DNA from: an uncultured Lachnospiraceae bacterium
GTDB taxonomy: Bacteria; Bacillota; Clostridia; Lachnospirales; Lachnospiraceae
Assembly: GCA_902780405.1 (NCBI GenBank)
Contig: CACZFI010000003.1
Location: 124,001-188,000 of the forward strand
Length of the DNA: 64,000 bases
Direction of reading: 5' to 3'
Part shown: piece by piece, positions 9,048-18,091 of the stretch
Layout: each line of letters opens with the position of its first letter
Position numbering within the stretch: position 1 is the stretch's first letter
Notes under the pieces: generated by a model
What the model was told of the DNA's origin: nothing
The model's input: only the letters and a program-made list of their open reading frames with translations
Database searches by the model: none
Position numbers and translations under genes: made by a program

Positions 9048-9680
9048 TTACCCGACAACCTTCTCAAAATCCGCCTTAGGGTGCTTACACACCGGGCAGA
9101 TGAAGTCGTCGGGCAGTTCTTCCCCTTCCCACTCGTATCCGCAGATGGTGCAGCGCCAGATGGTCTTTCCGGAAGGCGCCGTACCCACCGCCTGAGGCTT
9201 CGGTTTGATGTTGTTCTGATAATACTCATATGTACAGGAGGAGGTATCAGACAGCACAGTCATAAAGGTCGGCTCACAGATAAAGAGGGTGTGTGATCCG
9301 AGATCTACCTTGCTCTCCACTTTAAGAGAGAAGTACGCATTTGTCCCCTTGGTGATATAGGGGATACCGTTCTCCGCCATGGCAAAATCCGCATAGCCGG
9401 CAAATTTGTCCACATCGCGTCCGGACTGAAATCCGAAATGCTTAAACACCTCGAAATCCGCATCATTGGAAAGCACTGAGATGTTGCACAATCCCGTCTC
9501 CACGATCATATCGTGTGTGTAGTTCGCCTTGTTGATCGCAAATGAGATGCGATTCGGCTCCGACGCCACCTGCACCGCAGTGTTGGTGATGCATCCGTTC
9601 ATCTTATCCCCGCGCACCGCCGTCGCTACAAAGAGTCCGTAGGACAGCTTGTACATTGCCTTGGTATCCATGTCTGCCAT
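9048..9680 (-). CDS. hrb: Flavin reductase-rubredoxin fusion (high-molecular-weight rubredoxin)
   Basis: 210 residues from the ATG at 9678-9680, which is preceded by GAAGGAGG; the further upstream ATG would overlap that ribosome site. Residues 1-155 are a flavin-reductase-like FMN-binding domain (YGLFVATAVRGDKMNGCITN). Residues 165-210 are a rubredoxin with two CxxC pairs (RCTICGYEWEGEELPDDFIC and CPVC). This matches Hrb of acetogens and clostridia, which passes electrons from NADH to a flavodiiron protein for oxygen or NO removal in the cytoplasm. The partner protein is not in this window. It is separated from the upstream wzz-like gene by a terminator. Confidence 0.88.
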   Translation of the reverse strand: MADMDTKAMYKLSYGLFVATAVRGDKMNGCITNTAVQVASEPNRISFAINKANYTHDMIVETGLCNISVLSNDADFEVFKHFGFQSGRDVDKFAGYADFAMAENGIPYITKGTNAYFSLKVESKVDLGSHTLFICEPTFMTVLSDTSSCTYEYYQNNIKPKPQAVGTAPSGKTIWRCTICGYEWEGEELPDDFICPVCKHPKADFEKVVG

Positions 9681-9705
9681 AGTGATTCCTCCTTCTTTCA
9701 TCTAC

Positions 9706-9736
9706 AAACCCCCGCATTGCATCCGCAACGCAGGGG
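9706..9736 (-). terminator. Rho-independent terminator of the EPS locus
   Basis: CCCCTGCGTTGC and GCAATGCGGGGG pair over 12 bases with two G-U pairs around a GGAT loop, followed by TTTG on the minus strand. It lies between the stop of the wzz-like gene (9753) and the flavin reductase start, so it probably closes the large EPS transcript. Confidence 0.75.
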
Positions 9737-9752
9737 CTCATCATGTCCTGTA

Positions 9753-11183
9753 TTACTCCAATACGATCGATCCGATCACATTGATCTTGTACTCGTTCGC
9801 ACTCTTAAGCAGCTTCTCAATCTCCGAAAGCACCGATCTGCCGACCTGCTCGACCAGAACTACACCGTCCGCTGCCACGCAGGCACGAAGCGCATCCTTG
9901 TCGTAAGCCACGTCATCCACCAGTTTCACCTCAAGATGCTCCTTTGCAAGCGAATCCACGATCTTCGTCATCACGTCCTCGTTCAGCTTGCCATAGCGCG
10001 TGGATGTGAGACAGACGGTCTTGATCTCATTTTGCTCCGCATAGAGTGAGATTGCCGATACGATAGCCGCAATCTGCTGGTCTTCGTTTAACTTTCTCTT
10101 ATTGTTGTGCAGCAGGTAGATCAGCTTGTCATCCAAGCCGTGCAGTACCTTCTTCTTTCTCGGAAGCTCCAGCGTCTCAAAGACACGAACCTTCGCCATA
10201 CCGCTGATCTCTTCCATGGAAGCAAGTTTCCCGGACATCGCATACTTCGCAGCATACCAGGCAAACATCAGGAAGAATCCGAGGAATGCGCCGATGATCA
10301 CAAACTTGATCTGGATGGTGACCTCTTCCTCCTCGCCACTGGAGAGAACAGAAACAGGCATGTCATCGCCTTCCTTGATGGTTCCGTCGGCGATTTTCTG
10401 AGCGTAGGAAATCTGGTCGGGGGTCATCTCGTTTTGAACCTGAACAATCCATCGGTTGATGTTATATCTCTGATAGGTTAGGTTATACTGATCCGTAGAT
10501 AATGTGGTATTTCTTTCCACATTTCTACCGGTGGAAATCAGCTTCAAGGTATGTTTCTCTGCAATCTGAAACTCCGACTTCTTTCCATCAATCAGGTTCT
10601 CTGCGGTAGAAATCATCAGATCCACATCTACCTCATCCGTATAAGGCATCTTGACGCGCAGATTGTGTCCCAATACGGTCACCTGATATGCCTGTCGGAA
10701 TGCAGCTTCTTCCTGAATCCCAACGGTCTCCATCAAAGGACGTACGAACTCATCACTCTGCAGGTAATACTGATAAAGTGTTGCGGTATCATCCGAATTG
10801 GCATTCAGCTTATCCGCCATCTTCAAAAGCAATGTGTCTGACGCATCACCGTTTGTCGCTACCTGATCCGGTTCAATATAATACTGGATATACGCATACT
10901 TCACAGCCGAGGGATCAATCCCCGCTCTTACATACTGGTTCAGCTGCTCATTTAATGCGTTGTACTGCTCGTACAAATCCGCCAGAGCGCCGACATTCGC
11001 ATCATAGATGTCCTCAGCCATAATTACGCGCTCGACCTCCTGTGCGTTCTTCCTTTGATCAAGTCCATACTTCACCAGAGGTACTGCTACTGCGAACAAA
11101 ACCGCTACCACGATAATCATCCGCCACTTAAGCAGCGCACTGATCACCATATTCTTAATACTGATTTCTCTTTCATCAAACAT
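9753..11183 (-). CDS. Wzz/CpsC-like chain-length regulator with degenerate BY-kinase domain
   Basis: 476 residues. The N-terminus has one membrane segment (about 18-38), followed by a long extracytoplasmic region and a second membrane segment (about 287-310, IKFVIIGAFLGFFLMFAWYA): the Wzz topology. The last 150 residues follow the layout of a bacterial tyrosine kinase (VCLTSTRYGKLNED, then VKLVDDV, then ADGVVLVEQVG and NVIGSIVLE). The Walker A GxGKT is absent and there is no tyrosine cluster, so it is unlikely to bind ATP. It probably controls polymer length for the neighbouring Wzy system. It has its own promoter at 11222-11250, and no active kinase gene is seen in the window. Confidence 0.8.
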   Translation of the reverse strand: MFDEREISIKNMVISALLKWRMIIVVAVLFAVAVPLVKYGLDQRKNAQEVERVIMAEDIYDANVGALADLYEQYNALNEQLNQYVRAGIDPSAVKYAYIQYYIEPDQVATNGDASDTLLLKMADKLNANSDDTATLYQYYLQSDEFVRPLMETVGIQEEAAFRQAYQVTVLGHNLRVKMPYTDEVDVDLMISTAENLIDGKKSEFQIAEKHTLKLISTGRNVERNTTLSTDQYNLTYQRYNINRWIVQVQNEMTPDQISYAQKIADGTIKEGDDMPVSVLSSGEEEEVTIQIKFVIIGAFLGFFLMFAWYAAKYAMSGKLASMEEISGMAKVRVFETLELPRKKKVLHGLDDKLIYLLHNNKRKLNEDQQIAAIVSAISLYAEQNEIKTVCLTSTRYGKLNEDVMTKIVDSLAKEHLEVKLVDDVAYDKDALRACVAADGVVLVEQVGRSVLSEIEKLLKSANEYKINVIGSIVLE

Positions 11184-11214
11184 GAGGTTTCACCTTTCTC
11201 ATCCGTATCGAAAC

Positions 11215-11250
11215 TTCTGTTATTCTAATATATCCCAAAAGATTTGTAAA
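11215..11250 (-). promoter_or_regulatory. Internal sigma-A promoter for the wzz-like gene
   Basis: Minus-strand TTTACA (11245-11250), a 17-base spacer and TAGAAT (11222-11227). The sequence around the -10 (GGGATATATTAGAATAACAG) closely matches the promoter at 7707-7735. This would let the chain-length protein be made independently of the long EPS transcript. Confidence 0.6.
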
Positions 11251-11259
11251 GCACAGAGC

Positions 11260-11934
11260 CTACGCAAAACACCGCTTCACAATCTCGATCACGAGATTCT
11301 GCTCTTCTTCTGTCATCTTGATATCACTCGGTAAGCAGAGACCTCGGTTGAAGATATCCCTACCTGCATCCACCGCCTCTCCCGCAATGTACGCATTTGT
11401 CTTCGCGCGTCCGCTTCCTTTCACGGTCACGAAAGGATGACTACGATAAATAGGCTGCATATGTATGGGTTTCCAGATGGGACGGTCCTCCGCATTGTAC
11501 TTCATCATGATCTCTAAGATTTCCGTCGGGCAACTCTTCCCTGCCTCCGGACGATACAGCGCCTCAGACTCACTTCTTACCTGCGGACAAACGGCATCCG
11601 CATCAATTATGAGCGAAGACAGCCAATAATTCGGCACCATCACACCCTCGATGTAGGGATTCATCTGTACCGGAAGATCCTTAAATCCTTCCTTATATCT
11701 CTCATAAACGACTTTCTTTTGATCAATGTGCTCCTGAAGATGAACAAACTGCCCACGAACGATTCCCGCAATCACATTGCTGATACGATAATTGTAACCC
11801 AGTTCCTCATGCTGATACCAGGGCGCGGCCTCACGTGCCTGTGTCGACCACTTGCGTACCTTATCCGCATCTTCCTTCGTCTTGCACAGAGCCATACCAC
11901 CGGCAGAACCGGTAATAATGCTACAGAACTTTTT
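11260..11934 (-). pseudogene. DegT/DnrJ/EryC1/StrS aminotransferase, C-terminal fragment
   Basis: The frame encodes the C-terminal half of a PLP-dependent sugar aminotransferase. Reading begins in SIITGSAGGMALCKTKEDAD, the segment just after the catalytic lysine loop, and continues through the family pattern STQAREAAPWYQHEELGYNY to a normal C-terminus. The roughly 180 N-terminal residues with the PLP lysine and cofactor pocket are gone. The frame is closed by TGA at 11935-11937, immediately against the end of the inserted OLD nuclease gene. It is therefore a remnant cut off by an insertion or deletion. An ATG at 11893-11895 could still give a 211-residue product, but it would lack the active site. 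Confidence 0.85.
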
Positions 11935-11946
11935 TCACCGATGTAA

Positions 11947-13647
11947 TCACTGCGTTATCGCTTCCTTTTTTATCATATGTCCGACGTCAGCTTTTACCTT
12001 TGCAAGAATACTTGATATTAAGCTATATCCATGCGAAGTCAGGCATTCCCGAACCGGCGTCTTAAAGTAGCAACTTGATATCGTCTCTTTAAGTTGACAT
12101 TCTTTTTCCTTTGAAAGATCCTTTCCAATCTCTGCAAAGGCGTGCTCAATCTTGTCAGACCACTTCCATGAGTCATTTTTGAAAGAGTTCCCATCAATAG
12201 ATATTCCTTCGTTTAACAACAAGTCACGATACAATTTGGGGTTATACAAATCTTCCAACTCAGTGTCCCTCTTATTTTTTTTCATAAAGAATCTTATTCT
12301 ATCATCAGAAACAGAAAAAGCATTTTTTATCTCGTTTGCCGCTTGTTTTCCAGCAGAATCATAATCTAGCAGGACTACGTAATTACAACACAACTGTTGC
12401 AGTAAATACACCTCTCGCTGAAGGTTATGAGTTCCACCTATTTCTTGAACAACTAATGACTTATTGTTATAATAACCCACTAAATCCTTATCCTCTTGTA
12501 TACACTTCTGTATTACCTCTTTATCACTCGCTCCTTCAACAACAATAACGTAGTCTGCACCTATCAAATTATCCGAGCAAACCACCCCTAACGTTTTTCT
12601 TATATCGTCAATTCTGCTTGCCTTAACAACTCGTCCACCGTCGATAATAAGGTTAGAATCGATACAATTACGGTTTACAAAGATGGGATTATGTGTTGAA
12701 ATAAGTATTTGATGGTTCGCCGAAATACTTTGTAATACACAATCTATATAATGCACCGCCTCAGGATGCAGGTGGTTTTCCGGTTCATCAACTATTATCA
12801 ACCGATGACCATTGGTAGTAAGTTGGCTCAGCATTGCTATGGTAACCAGACTTTTTACACCATCACCTTTATTCGATAAGCTTGTTTTTACTCCATCATC
12901 AATATCAATATCAACTCTATGTCAAGCAAAGGGCATAACACGACTTGCCGCACTAGATTTGTACAATTCAATACTCTTTATTTGTGGAAGAAAAGTGTTT
13001 AACGGTTTCTTTACTTTAGCCGCTAATTCTTTGAGACAATCTTTTTGGATTTTTTCAATGTAATCCAACGCATCTTGATACTTCTGATCATCAATACTTG
13101 ATAACTCGTCATCAACAAGGTCTACAATTGAACGGTATGCATCATTCTCTGATCTAACTGCCGGAATATATTGTATGCCAAAACGTTCGCAGATAAATTT
13201 GCTAATTGCTACTATACTATTGGTCATAGCGCTCGCATTTTTACCTCTTTTTGGCAACGACACTTTAAGATTATTCTCTTCGCTAATCTCAATAAATACA
13301 GACAGATTTCCGTTAATCAAAGAATGTATCTCCTGATAAAAGTCTTCTGTTTCCTTTTCATCTAGGGTGAAATCCATGCGAATAGTCGTAGCTTTATTCT
13401 TTATTCTTTTTTTTCTCAATGCAATAGGAAAGTCCTCATTCCAATCATACACCTGTTTGGGCAATTTCTTCCTTCGATGAAGGTTTTCCATATCTTCAAG
13501 AACATGCATACCTATGTTTATTGCCCTAATAATATTAGTTTTTCCAACATTGTTTTTGCCAAGCAACACCGTAATTTCTGATAAATCCAGTCTATTTGCA
13601 TCTGTGATACTACGATAATTAGTAATTGAAATATATGATAATTGCAT
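11947..13647 (-). pseudogene. OLD-family ATPase/TOPRIM nuclease interrupted by in-frame TGA
   Basis: One continuous frame of about 566 codons, broken only by a TGA at 12922-12924. The N-terminal part has ABC-type Walker A LLGKNNVGKTNII. After the stop come a KGDGVKSLV signature-like segment, Walker B RLIIVDEPENHLHPEA and a switch ISTHNP. A TOPRIM domain follows (YVIVVEGASDKEVI, VLLDYDSAGKQAA). Overcoming lysogenization defect (OLD) nucleases are phage-defence proteins; GajA of Gabija is related, but no helicase partner is present. The stop probably arose from CGA. The gene starts at 13645-13647 behind TGGAGGATT and sits within the EPS locus as an insertion, more A+T-rich than the neighbouring CapE-G genes. 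Confidence 0.85.
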
Positions 13648-13831
13648 AATCCTCCATCACTCTGTCAATATTGACCATAAAAACAAGATTCTCAGTTGCA
13701 AATTTAAGTTCAACGGTGCGCCCTTTTCGTTAGCACCGGTGCGCGCGTTTCGGATTAACGGTTTATAGAATCGGTTTGTAGGTGTGGTATAGTCTTCTCG
13801 TAGTAAAAATACGAGAAAGGAGCATAACACT
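13648..13831. other. Intergenic region with IS-end-like inverted repeats
   Basis: No gene is supported here. The stretch holds a 12-base palindrome GTCAATATTGAC (13664-13675) just upstream of the OLD gene start, a 10-base palindrome GCACCGGTGC (13733-13742) and a hairpin CTTCTCGTA/TACGAGAAAG ahead of the IS21-like start codon. The right part probably contains the leader and left end of the broken IS21-like element. Confidence 0.4.
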
Positions 13832-13900
13832 ATGCAAGACTGTACTACAATTTTAGGCATCATAGATATACGCCAGCGCGGTTTATCCTACAACGACAGC
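13832..13900 (+). mobile_element. Relic of IS21-family transposase (istA) 5' end
   Basis: A plus-strand ATG with an AAAGGAG ribosome site begins MQDCTTILGIIDIRQRGLSY followed by ND. That is the typical N-terminus of IS21-type IstA transposases from Clostridia, just before the helix-turn-helix. After about 23 codons the similarity stops and the sequence continues as the complement of EPS-locus DNA. It is the only plus-strand protein-coding remnant I support in the EPS region and suggests that insertion-sequence activity damaged this segment. Confidence 0.55.
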
Positions 13901-13901
13901 T

Positions 13902-13946
13902 TCATCGCAGTACTTCATACGGCGTACTCTTTAACAACCTCGCCAT
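13902..13946 (-). pseudogene. First 14 codons of a lost EPS gene
   Basis: Downstream of capF a good ribosome site (GGAAAGGAGACGT) leads to an ATG at 13944-13946, followed by MARLLKSTPYEVLR and a stop at the junction with the IS21 relic. The ribosome site suggests this was once a real gene of the operon whose remainder was deleted. The product cannot be identified from 14 residues. Confidence 0.3.
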
Positions 13947-13970
13947 ACGTCTCCTTTCCACATTTATTCT

Positions 13971-15167
13971 TTACACTCTTTCCCCAAACGTATCCGGCCT
14001 CTCTGGATTAAACACCTCATTGCATGTCATCACTGTTACCAGATTCTCTGTCTCCGATAAATTGATGATGTTATGCGTCCATCCGGGAATCATGTAGATT
14101 GCCTCGATTTTCTCTCCAGAAACCTCAAACTCTACAAACTCTCCAGTGTTGATATTCCGTTCCTGAATCAGACCGTGTCCAGCGACTACAATGAAAATCT
14201 CCCATTTAGAATTGTGCCAGTGTTGCCCTTTCGTAATCCCAGGTTTGCTGATGTTGATGGAAACCTGTCCGCAGTCCTCTGTATGAACGAGTTCTGTAAA
14301 TGACCCTCTGTCATCTACGTTCATCTTTAAACCATATTTAAACTTCTCAGCAGGCAGATAACTCAAGTATAAACTAAAGAGTTTCTTTGCAAAAGAACCC
14401 TCCGGCATTTTCGGCATCATCAACGTAGATGGTTGCGACTTGAATTCCTCTAAAAGCTCAACAATCTCCCCAAGCGTCACTTTATGCGTCACGGGGACAC
14501 AACAGTAGCGTCCATCCTCTTTTAAGACTGTCTCCACACCGTCAAATTCACAATGCTGCTCCTTTCCTTCAAGAAGGTCAAACATTCCTTCAATGAGGTC
14601 ATCGATATAGAGCAATTCCAATTCAGTGCTTCGATCATTTACGGTAAAGGGCTCATCATTTGCTACAGCCCAACAGAATGTAGAAACAGCCGAATTATAC
14701 TTCGGCCGTGAATGTCCCATCAAGTTTGGAAAACGATATATAGCAACCTTTGCTCCTGTTTGCTCGGCATAATCAAAGAATAGCTTCTCGCCCGCTTGCT
14801 TGCTTCTTCCATATTCCGAATCGCCAAACCTTCCTGCAAGGGTTGCCTGAATTGAAGAACTAAGCATAATCGTTGCTTTATTGTCTGCAACCTTTAACGC
14901 ATCCAGCAACTCGTTTGCGAATCCAAAGTTTCCTTTCATAAAATCTTCCGGATTCTCAGGTCTGTTTACACCTGCAAGATTAAACACAAAGTCTGCCCTT
15001 TCGCAGTACGAGCGCAGTTCTTCTTTTGTAGAATCGATATCATACTCGTAGATCTCCTCAATCTTTATCCCTGGTCTGGTACGATTCTTATTGTCTCTTA
15101 TATTCTTTAAGTTGTTCACAAGGGCAGTTCCAACCATGCCCTTCGCGCCTGTTACAAGTATATTCAT
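13971..15167 (-). CDS. capF: CapF-like SDR-cupin reductase (UDP-FucNAc pathway)
   Basis: 398 residues from the ATG at 15165-15167, which overlaps the capG-like stop as ATGA; the TTG twelve bases upstream would overlap the ribosome site. The N-terminal SDR domain has NILVTGAKGMVGTALV and a catalytic YGRSK. The C-terminal 110 residues are a cupin with GQHWHNSKWEIFIV and IPGWTHNIINL. This two-domain layout is characteristic of CapF/WbjC/FnlB, which acts with CapE and CapG to convert UDP-GlcNAc to UDP-N-acetyl-L-fucosamine in the cytoplasm. All three genes are adjacent here. Length is close to the usual 370. Confidence 0.92.
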   Translation of the reverse strand: MNILVTGAKGMVGTALVNNLKNIRDNKNRTRPGIKIEEIYEYDIDSTKEELRSYCERADFVFNLAGVNRPENPEDFMKGNFGFANELLDALKVADNKATIMLSSSIQATLAGRFGDSEYGRSKQAGEKLFFDYAEQTGAKVAIYRFPNLMGHSRPKYNSAVSTFCWAVANDEPFTVNDRSTELELLYIDDLIEGMFDLLEGKEQHCEFDGVETVLKEDGRYCCVPVTHKVTLGEIVELLEEFKSQPSTLMMPKMPEGSFAKKLFSLYLSYLPAEKFKYGLKMNVDDRGSFTELVHTEDCGQVSINISKPGITKGQHWHNSKWEIFIVVAGHGLIQERNINTGEFVEFEVSGEKIEAIYMIPGWTHNIINLSETENLVTVMTCNEVFNPERPDTFGERV

Positions 15168-16336
15168 TCTTTTCTCCAAACCATTTTATTGACTACGCCC
15201 ACATAAGACTGAATAATCTTCACTACCTTATCTGACACATTTGTATCCGTATAATTCGGCACAGGGATTGCACCGCCATTCGTTTCTTCCTTCACCATTT
15301 CGACAGCTGTATCCACTGCCTGCAACAGTCCTTTTGTGTCGATTCCGGAAAGGATGAAGCATGCCTTATCCAAAGCTTCCGGCCTCTCTGTAGATGTACG
15401 AATGCATACAGCAGGAATCGGATGACCAATTGAGGTAAAGAAGCTGCTCTCCTCCGGAAGGGTTCCGGAATCTGAGACGACCGCAAATGCATTCATCTGC
15501 AAACAATTATAATCATGGAACCCCAGCGGTTCATGCTGAATTACGCGAGAATCCAACTTGAATCCCGATGCTTCCAATCTCTTTTTTGATCTTGGATGGC
15601 AAGAATACAAGATTGGCATATCATACTTCTCAGCCATCTTGTTTATCGCAGTAAACAAGCTTGTAAAATTCTTCTCCGTATCAATGTTTTCTTCTCTGTG
15701 TGCAGATAACAGGATATACTTTCCCTTCTCCAACCCCAGTTTCTGGTGTACATCCGAAGCCTTGATTGCCTCCAGGTTGTCCGTTAGAACCTCTGCCATC
15801 GGTGATCCGGTAACATACGTCCGCTCCTTTGGCAATCCACAATCCGCCAAGTAACGACGAGCATGCTCGGAATACGCCAGATTGACATCGGATATGATGT
15901 CAACAATCCTTCTGTTTGTCTCCTCCGGAAGGCACTCATCCTTACATCTGTTACCCGCTTCCATATGGAAGATCGGGATATGTAAACGTTTCGCTCCTAT
16001 AACCGAAAGACAGCTATTCGTATCACCCAATACCAATACGGCATCCGGTTTCATCTCTGCCATTGCCTTGTAGCTTTCAGCGATAATATTGCCCATCGTC
16101 TCGCCGAGATCAGCACCTACTGCATCCAAGTACAATTCAGGATCCGCCAACCCTAAATCCTTGAAAAATACGCCGTTCAAGTTGTAATCATAATTCTGTC
16201 CCGTATGAACCAATACCGTGTCAAAGTACTTTCTGCACTTCTTGATCACAGCCGCAAGTCTGATGATCTCCGGTCGAGTTCCCACGATAATCATCAGTTT
16301 TATCTTTCCGTTTTCCTTCCAGTTTGGATAGCTCAT
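15164..16336 (-). CDS. capG: CapG-like UDP-sugar 2-epimerase (non-hydrolysing)
   Basis: 390 residues of the UDP-GlcNAc 2-epimerase fold. The start is MIIVGTRPEIIRLA-like, with HTGQNYDYNLNGVFFKDLG, LVLGDTNSCLS, SAHREENID and SDSGTLPEESSF motifs. Placed between capE and capF, it corresponds to WbjD/FnlC/CapG, the last enzyme of UDP-L-FucNAc synthesis (C2 epimerisation of UDP-L-N-acetylpneumosamine). The ATG start has AGGAGAATCTGAC upstream. It is translationally coupled to capF. WecB-type activity on UDP-GlcNAc is an alternative, but the context argues for CapG. Confidence 0.92.
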   Translation of the reverse strand: MSYPNWKENGKIKLMIIVGTRPEIIRLAAVIKKCRKYFDTVLVHTGQNYDYNLNGVFFKDLGLADPELYLDAVGADLGETMGNIIAESYKAMAEMKPDAVLVLGDTNSCLSVIGAKRLHIPIFHMEAGNRCKDECLPEETNRRIVDIISDVNLAYSEHARRYLADCGLPKERTYVTGSPMAEVLTDNLEAIKASDVHQKLGLEKGKYILLSAHREENIDTEKNFTSLFTAINKMAEKYDMPILYSCHPRSKKRLEASGFKLDSRVIQHEPLGFHDYNCLQMNAFAVVSDSGTLPEESSFFTSIGHPIPAVCIRTSTERPEALDKACFILSGIDTKGLLQAVDTAVEMVKEETNGGAIPVPNYTDTNVSDKVVKIIQSYVGVVNKMVWRKE

Positions 16337-16347
16337 GTCAGATTCTC

Positions 16348-17415
16348 CTATGCTTCAACAATATGTGGACGACCTTCCAGTTCTTCTTTAACATAGTCTG
16401 TCGTCATAATCTTCTTTACAACTCCATCTACATCCAATCGCTGTGTATTATGAGATGTATAGGCATCATCCCCCTCGGTCAGGACATCGCCATCCACGTA
16501 GAATTTGTCATAATTCAAGCTTCGGCCATCGGGAGCAATCCGAAAATAGTTACCCATATCCGTGCTTCTGAGTCGCTCTTCCCTGGTCATGAGTGTCTCA
16601 TACAGTTTCTCACCATGTCTTGTTCCAATAATCTTCTTCTCAGTCTCACCAAAGACCTTCATTACTCCGTCAGCCAAATCACCAATAGTTGATGCATCTG
16701 CCTTCTGTATAAAAAGATCGCCTGGTTCAGCGTGCTCGAATGCAAAGGCAACGAGATCTACGGCCTCATCCAGATTCATAAGAAATCTGGTCATATTCGG
16801 ATCTGTAATCGTAATTGGCGCCTTACGCTTAATCTGATCAATAAAGAGGGGGATTACCGACCCACGGCTACACATAACATTTCCGTACCTGGTACATGAC
16901 AATACCGTTCCAGCTCTTTCAAACGCCTTCTGCGCTCTGGCCTGAACAACCTTCTCTGCAACAGCCTTAGTCATGCCCATGGAATTGATTGGATATGCCG
17001 CTTTATCCGTTGACAAAAACACAACTCGCTCAACGTGATTTTCAACCGCTGCTGTTATTACATTATCCGTTCCAATAATGTTTGTCTTCACAGCTTCCAT
17101 TGGGAAGAACTCACAGGAAGGGACTTCCTTTAACGCTGCTGCGTGGAATACATAGTTCGCTCCATACATAACATCACGGACCGAGTCAATGTTACGCACA
17201 TCTCCAATATAAAACTGAACCTTCGAAGCATATTCCGGATAGGACGCCTGTAATGTGTGACGCATCCAATCCTGTTTTTTTTCATCTCGGCTGATGATTC
17301 TAATCTCGGCAATATCCGATGTTAAAAAGTGTTTTAATACCGTCGAACCAAAAGAACCGGTTCCACCGGTTATTACCAAAACCTTTCCATTTACCATCTC
17401 TTTTATAGTATTCAT
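16348..17415 (-). CDS. capE: CapE-like UDP-GlcNAc 4,6-dehydratase/5-epimerase
   Basis: 355 residues from the ATG at 17413-17415, placed nine bases after AAGGAG; the TTG six bases upstream is too close to that site. The SDR Rossmann start is VITGGTGSFGSTVLKHFL, and the active-site helix reads MGMTKAVAEK, with methionine where most SDRs have tyrosine, as in CapE/FlaA1-type enzymes. A long C-terminal EKLYETLMTREE segment is also typical. It lacks membrane segments, unlike the CapD-type enzyme at 39275. It starts the CapE-CapG-CapF route from UDP-GlcNAc to UDP-L-FucNAc. Confidence 0.9.
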   Translation of the reverse strand: MNTIKEMVNGKVLVITGGTGSFGSTVLKHFLTSDIAEIRIISRDEKKQDWMRHTLQASYPEYASKVQFYIGDVRNIDSVRDVMYGANYVFHAAALKEVPSCEFFPMEAVKTNIIGTDNVITAAVENHVERVVFLSTDKAAYPINSMGMTKAVAEKVVQARAQKAFERAGTVLSCTRYGNVMCSRGSVIPLFIDQIKRKAPITITDPNMTRFLMNLDEAVDLVAFAFEHAEPGDLFIQKADASTIGDLADGVMKVFGETEKKIIGTRHGEKLYETLMTREERLRSTDMGNYFRIAPDGRSLNYDKFYVDGDVLTEGDDAYTSHNTQRLDVDGVVKKIMTTDYVKEELEGRPHIVEA

Positions 17416-17455
17416 GGCCAATGTCTCCTTATCTAATAATAACTTGTATTCGATG

Positions 17456-18091
17456 TTATTCTTCCCTCTTGCGTGAAATAATAACTCTTTGCGTCAATGG
17501 CAACTTCTTGTTCAATTTGCTTTCTATCACCTCTGCATATTTCTGAACATAGGGTTTCACATCCTGTTCAACAAGCGGTGTTTCATCGTGGAACTGCCAA
17601 ACATGCAATATCTCCATAACCCTTCTAAAGAATCTATACTTTCGCGTAGGTGTCGGAAAACTGATTAAGACTATTCCTCCCGGCTTGCAGCTATCATAAT
17701 GTGCCTTGATAACTCTGCTCCTGTCATCCTCAGAAAAATGCTCTATTAGTCCTATACTAAATACAAAATCGTATTTTTCTTTTTCACTGTCACTTTTTGT
17801 CAAGTCTTGGCAGAAGCCTTCATGCAAGACGTCTATGTTCATATCATCAAACAGTTTCACCGCGTATTCATTGTTGTCAACAATATCGTACCTCACCAAC
17901 TGTGCGTTATTCTTCGTAAGCGCTTGAGCGAAACAACTTCTACCTCCACCGCATTCGAGCAATTGTATCTCACCATTACAGTAATCGTTAATCGCTTTTT
18001 CTATTAATTGCAGCGTATAAACTTGCGTGTGCGTAGAAAAATAGGACTTTTTTTTGTGGTAATACCTCGTCCAATCCGTTTGCTTATTCAC
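17456..18091 (-). CDS. Class I SAM-dependent methyltransferase
   Basis: 211 residues with the SAM-binding motif I QLLECGGGRSCFAQAL, motif II region VRYDIVDN and a DFVFSIGLIEHF motif followed by CKPGGIVLISFP. The start is a GTG at 18089-18091 behind AGGAGGACATCTG and overlaps the upstream GT2-GtrA gene by 8 bases. It may methylate a sugar or lipid carrier intermediate, but the acceptor cannot be told from sequence. Codon use is A+T-rich like the cassette to its right. Confidence 0.82.
   Translation of the reverse strand: MNKQTDWTRYYHKKKSYFSTHTQVYTLQLIEKAINDYCNGEIQLLECGGGRSCFAQALTKNNAQLVRYDIVDNNEYAVKLFDDMNIDVLHEGFCQDLTKSDSEKEKYDFVFSIGLIEHFSEDDRSRVIKAHYDSCKPGGIVLISFPTPTRKYRFFRRVMEILHVWQFHDETPLVEQDVKPYVQKYAEVIESKLNKKLPLTQRVIISRKREE

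Noticed and set aside
12919..12927. Selenocysteine or programmed read-through at the OLD-gene TGA
   Set aside because: No SECIS-like hairpin is evident just downstream and OLD nucleases are not selenoproteins. A nonsense mutation is simpler.
11947..13647. Gabija defence system
   Set aside because: Only a GajA-like OLD protein is present; no UvrD-type GajB helicase follows, and the gene is broken.
13657..13863. Minus-strand 68-residue reading frame
   Set aside because: It is antisense to the IS21-like relic and its leader, with no ribosome site or recognisable domain.
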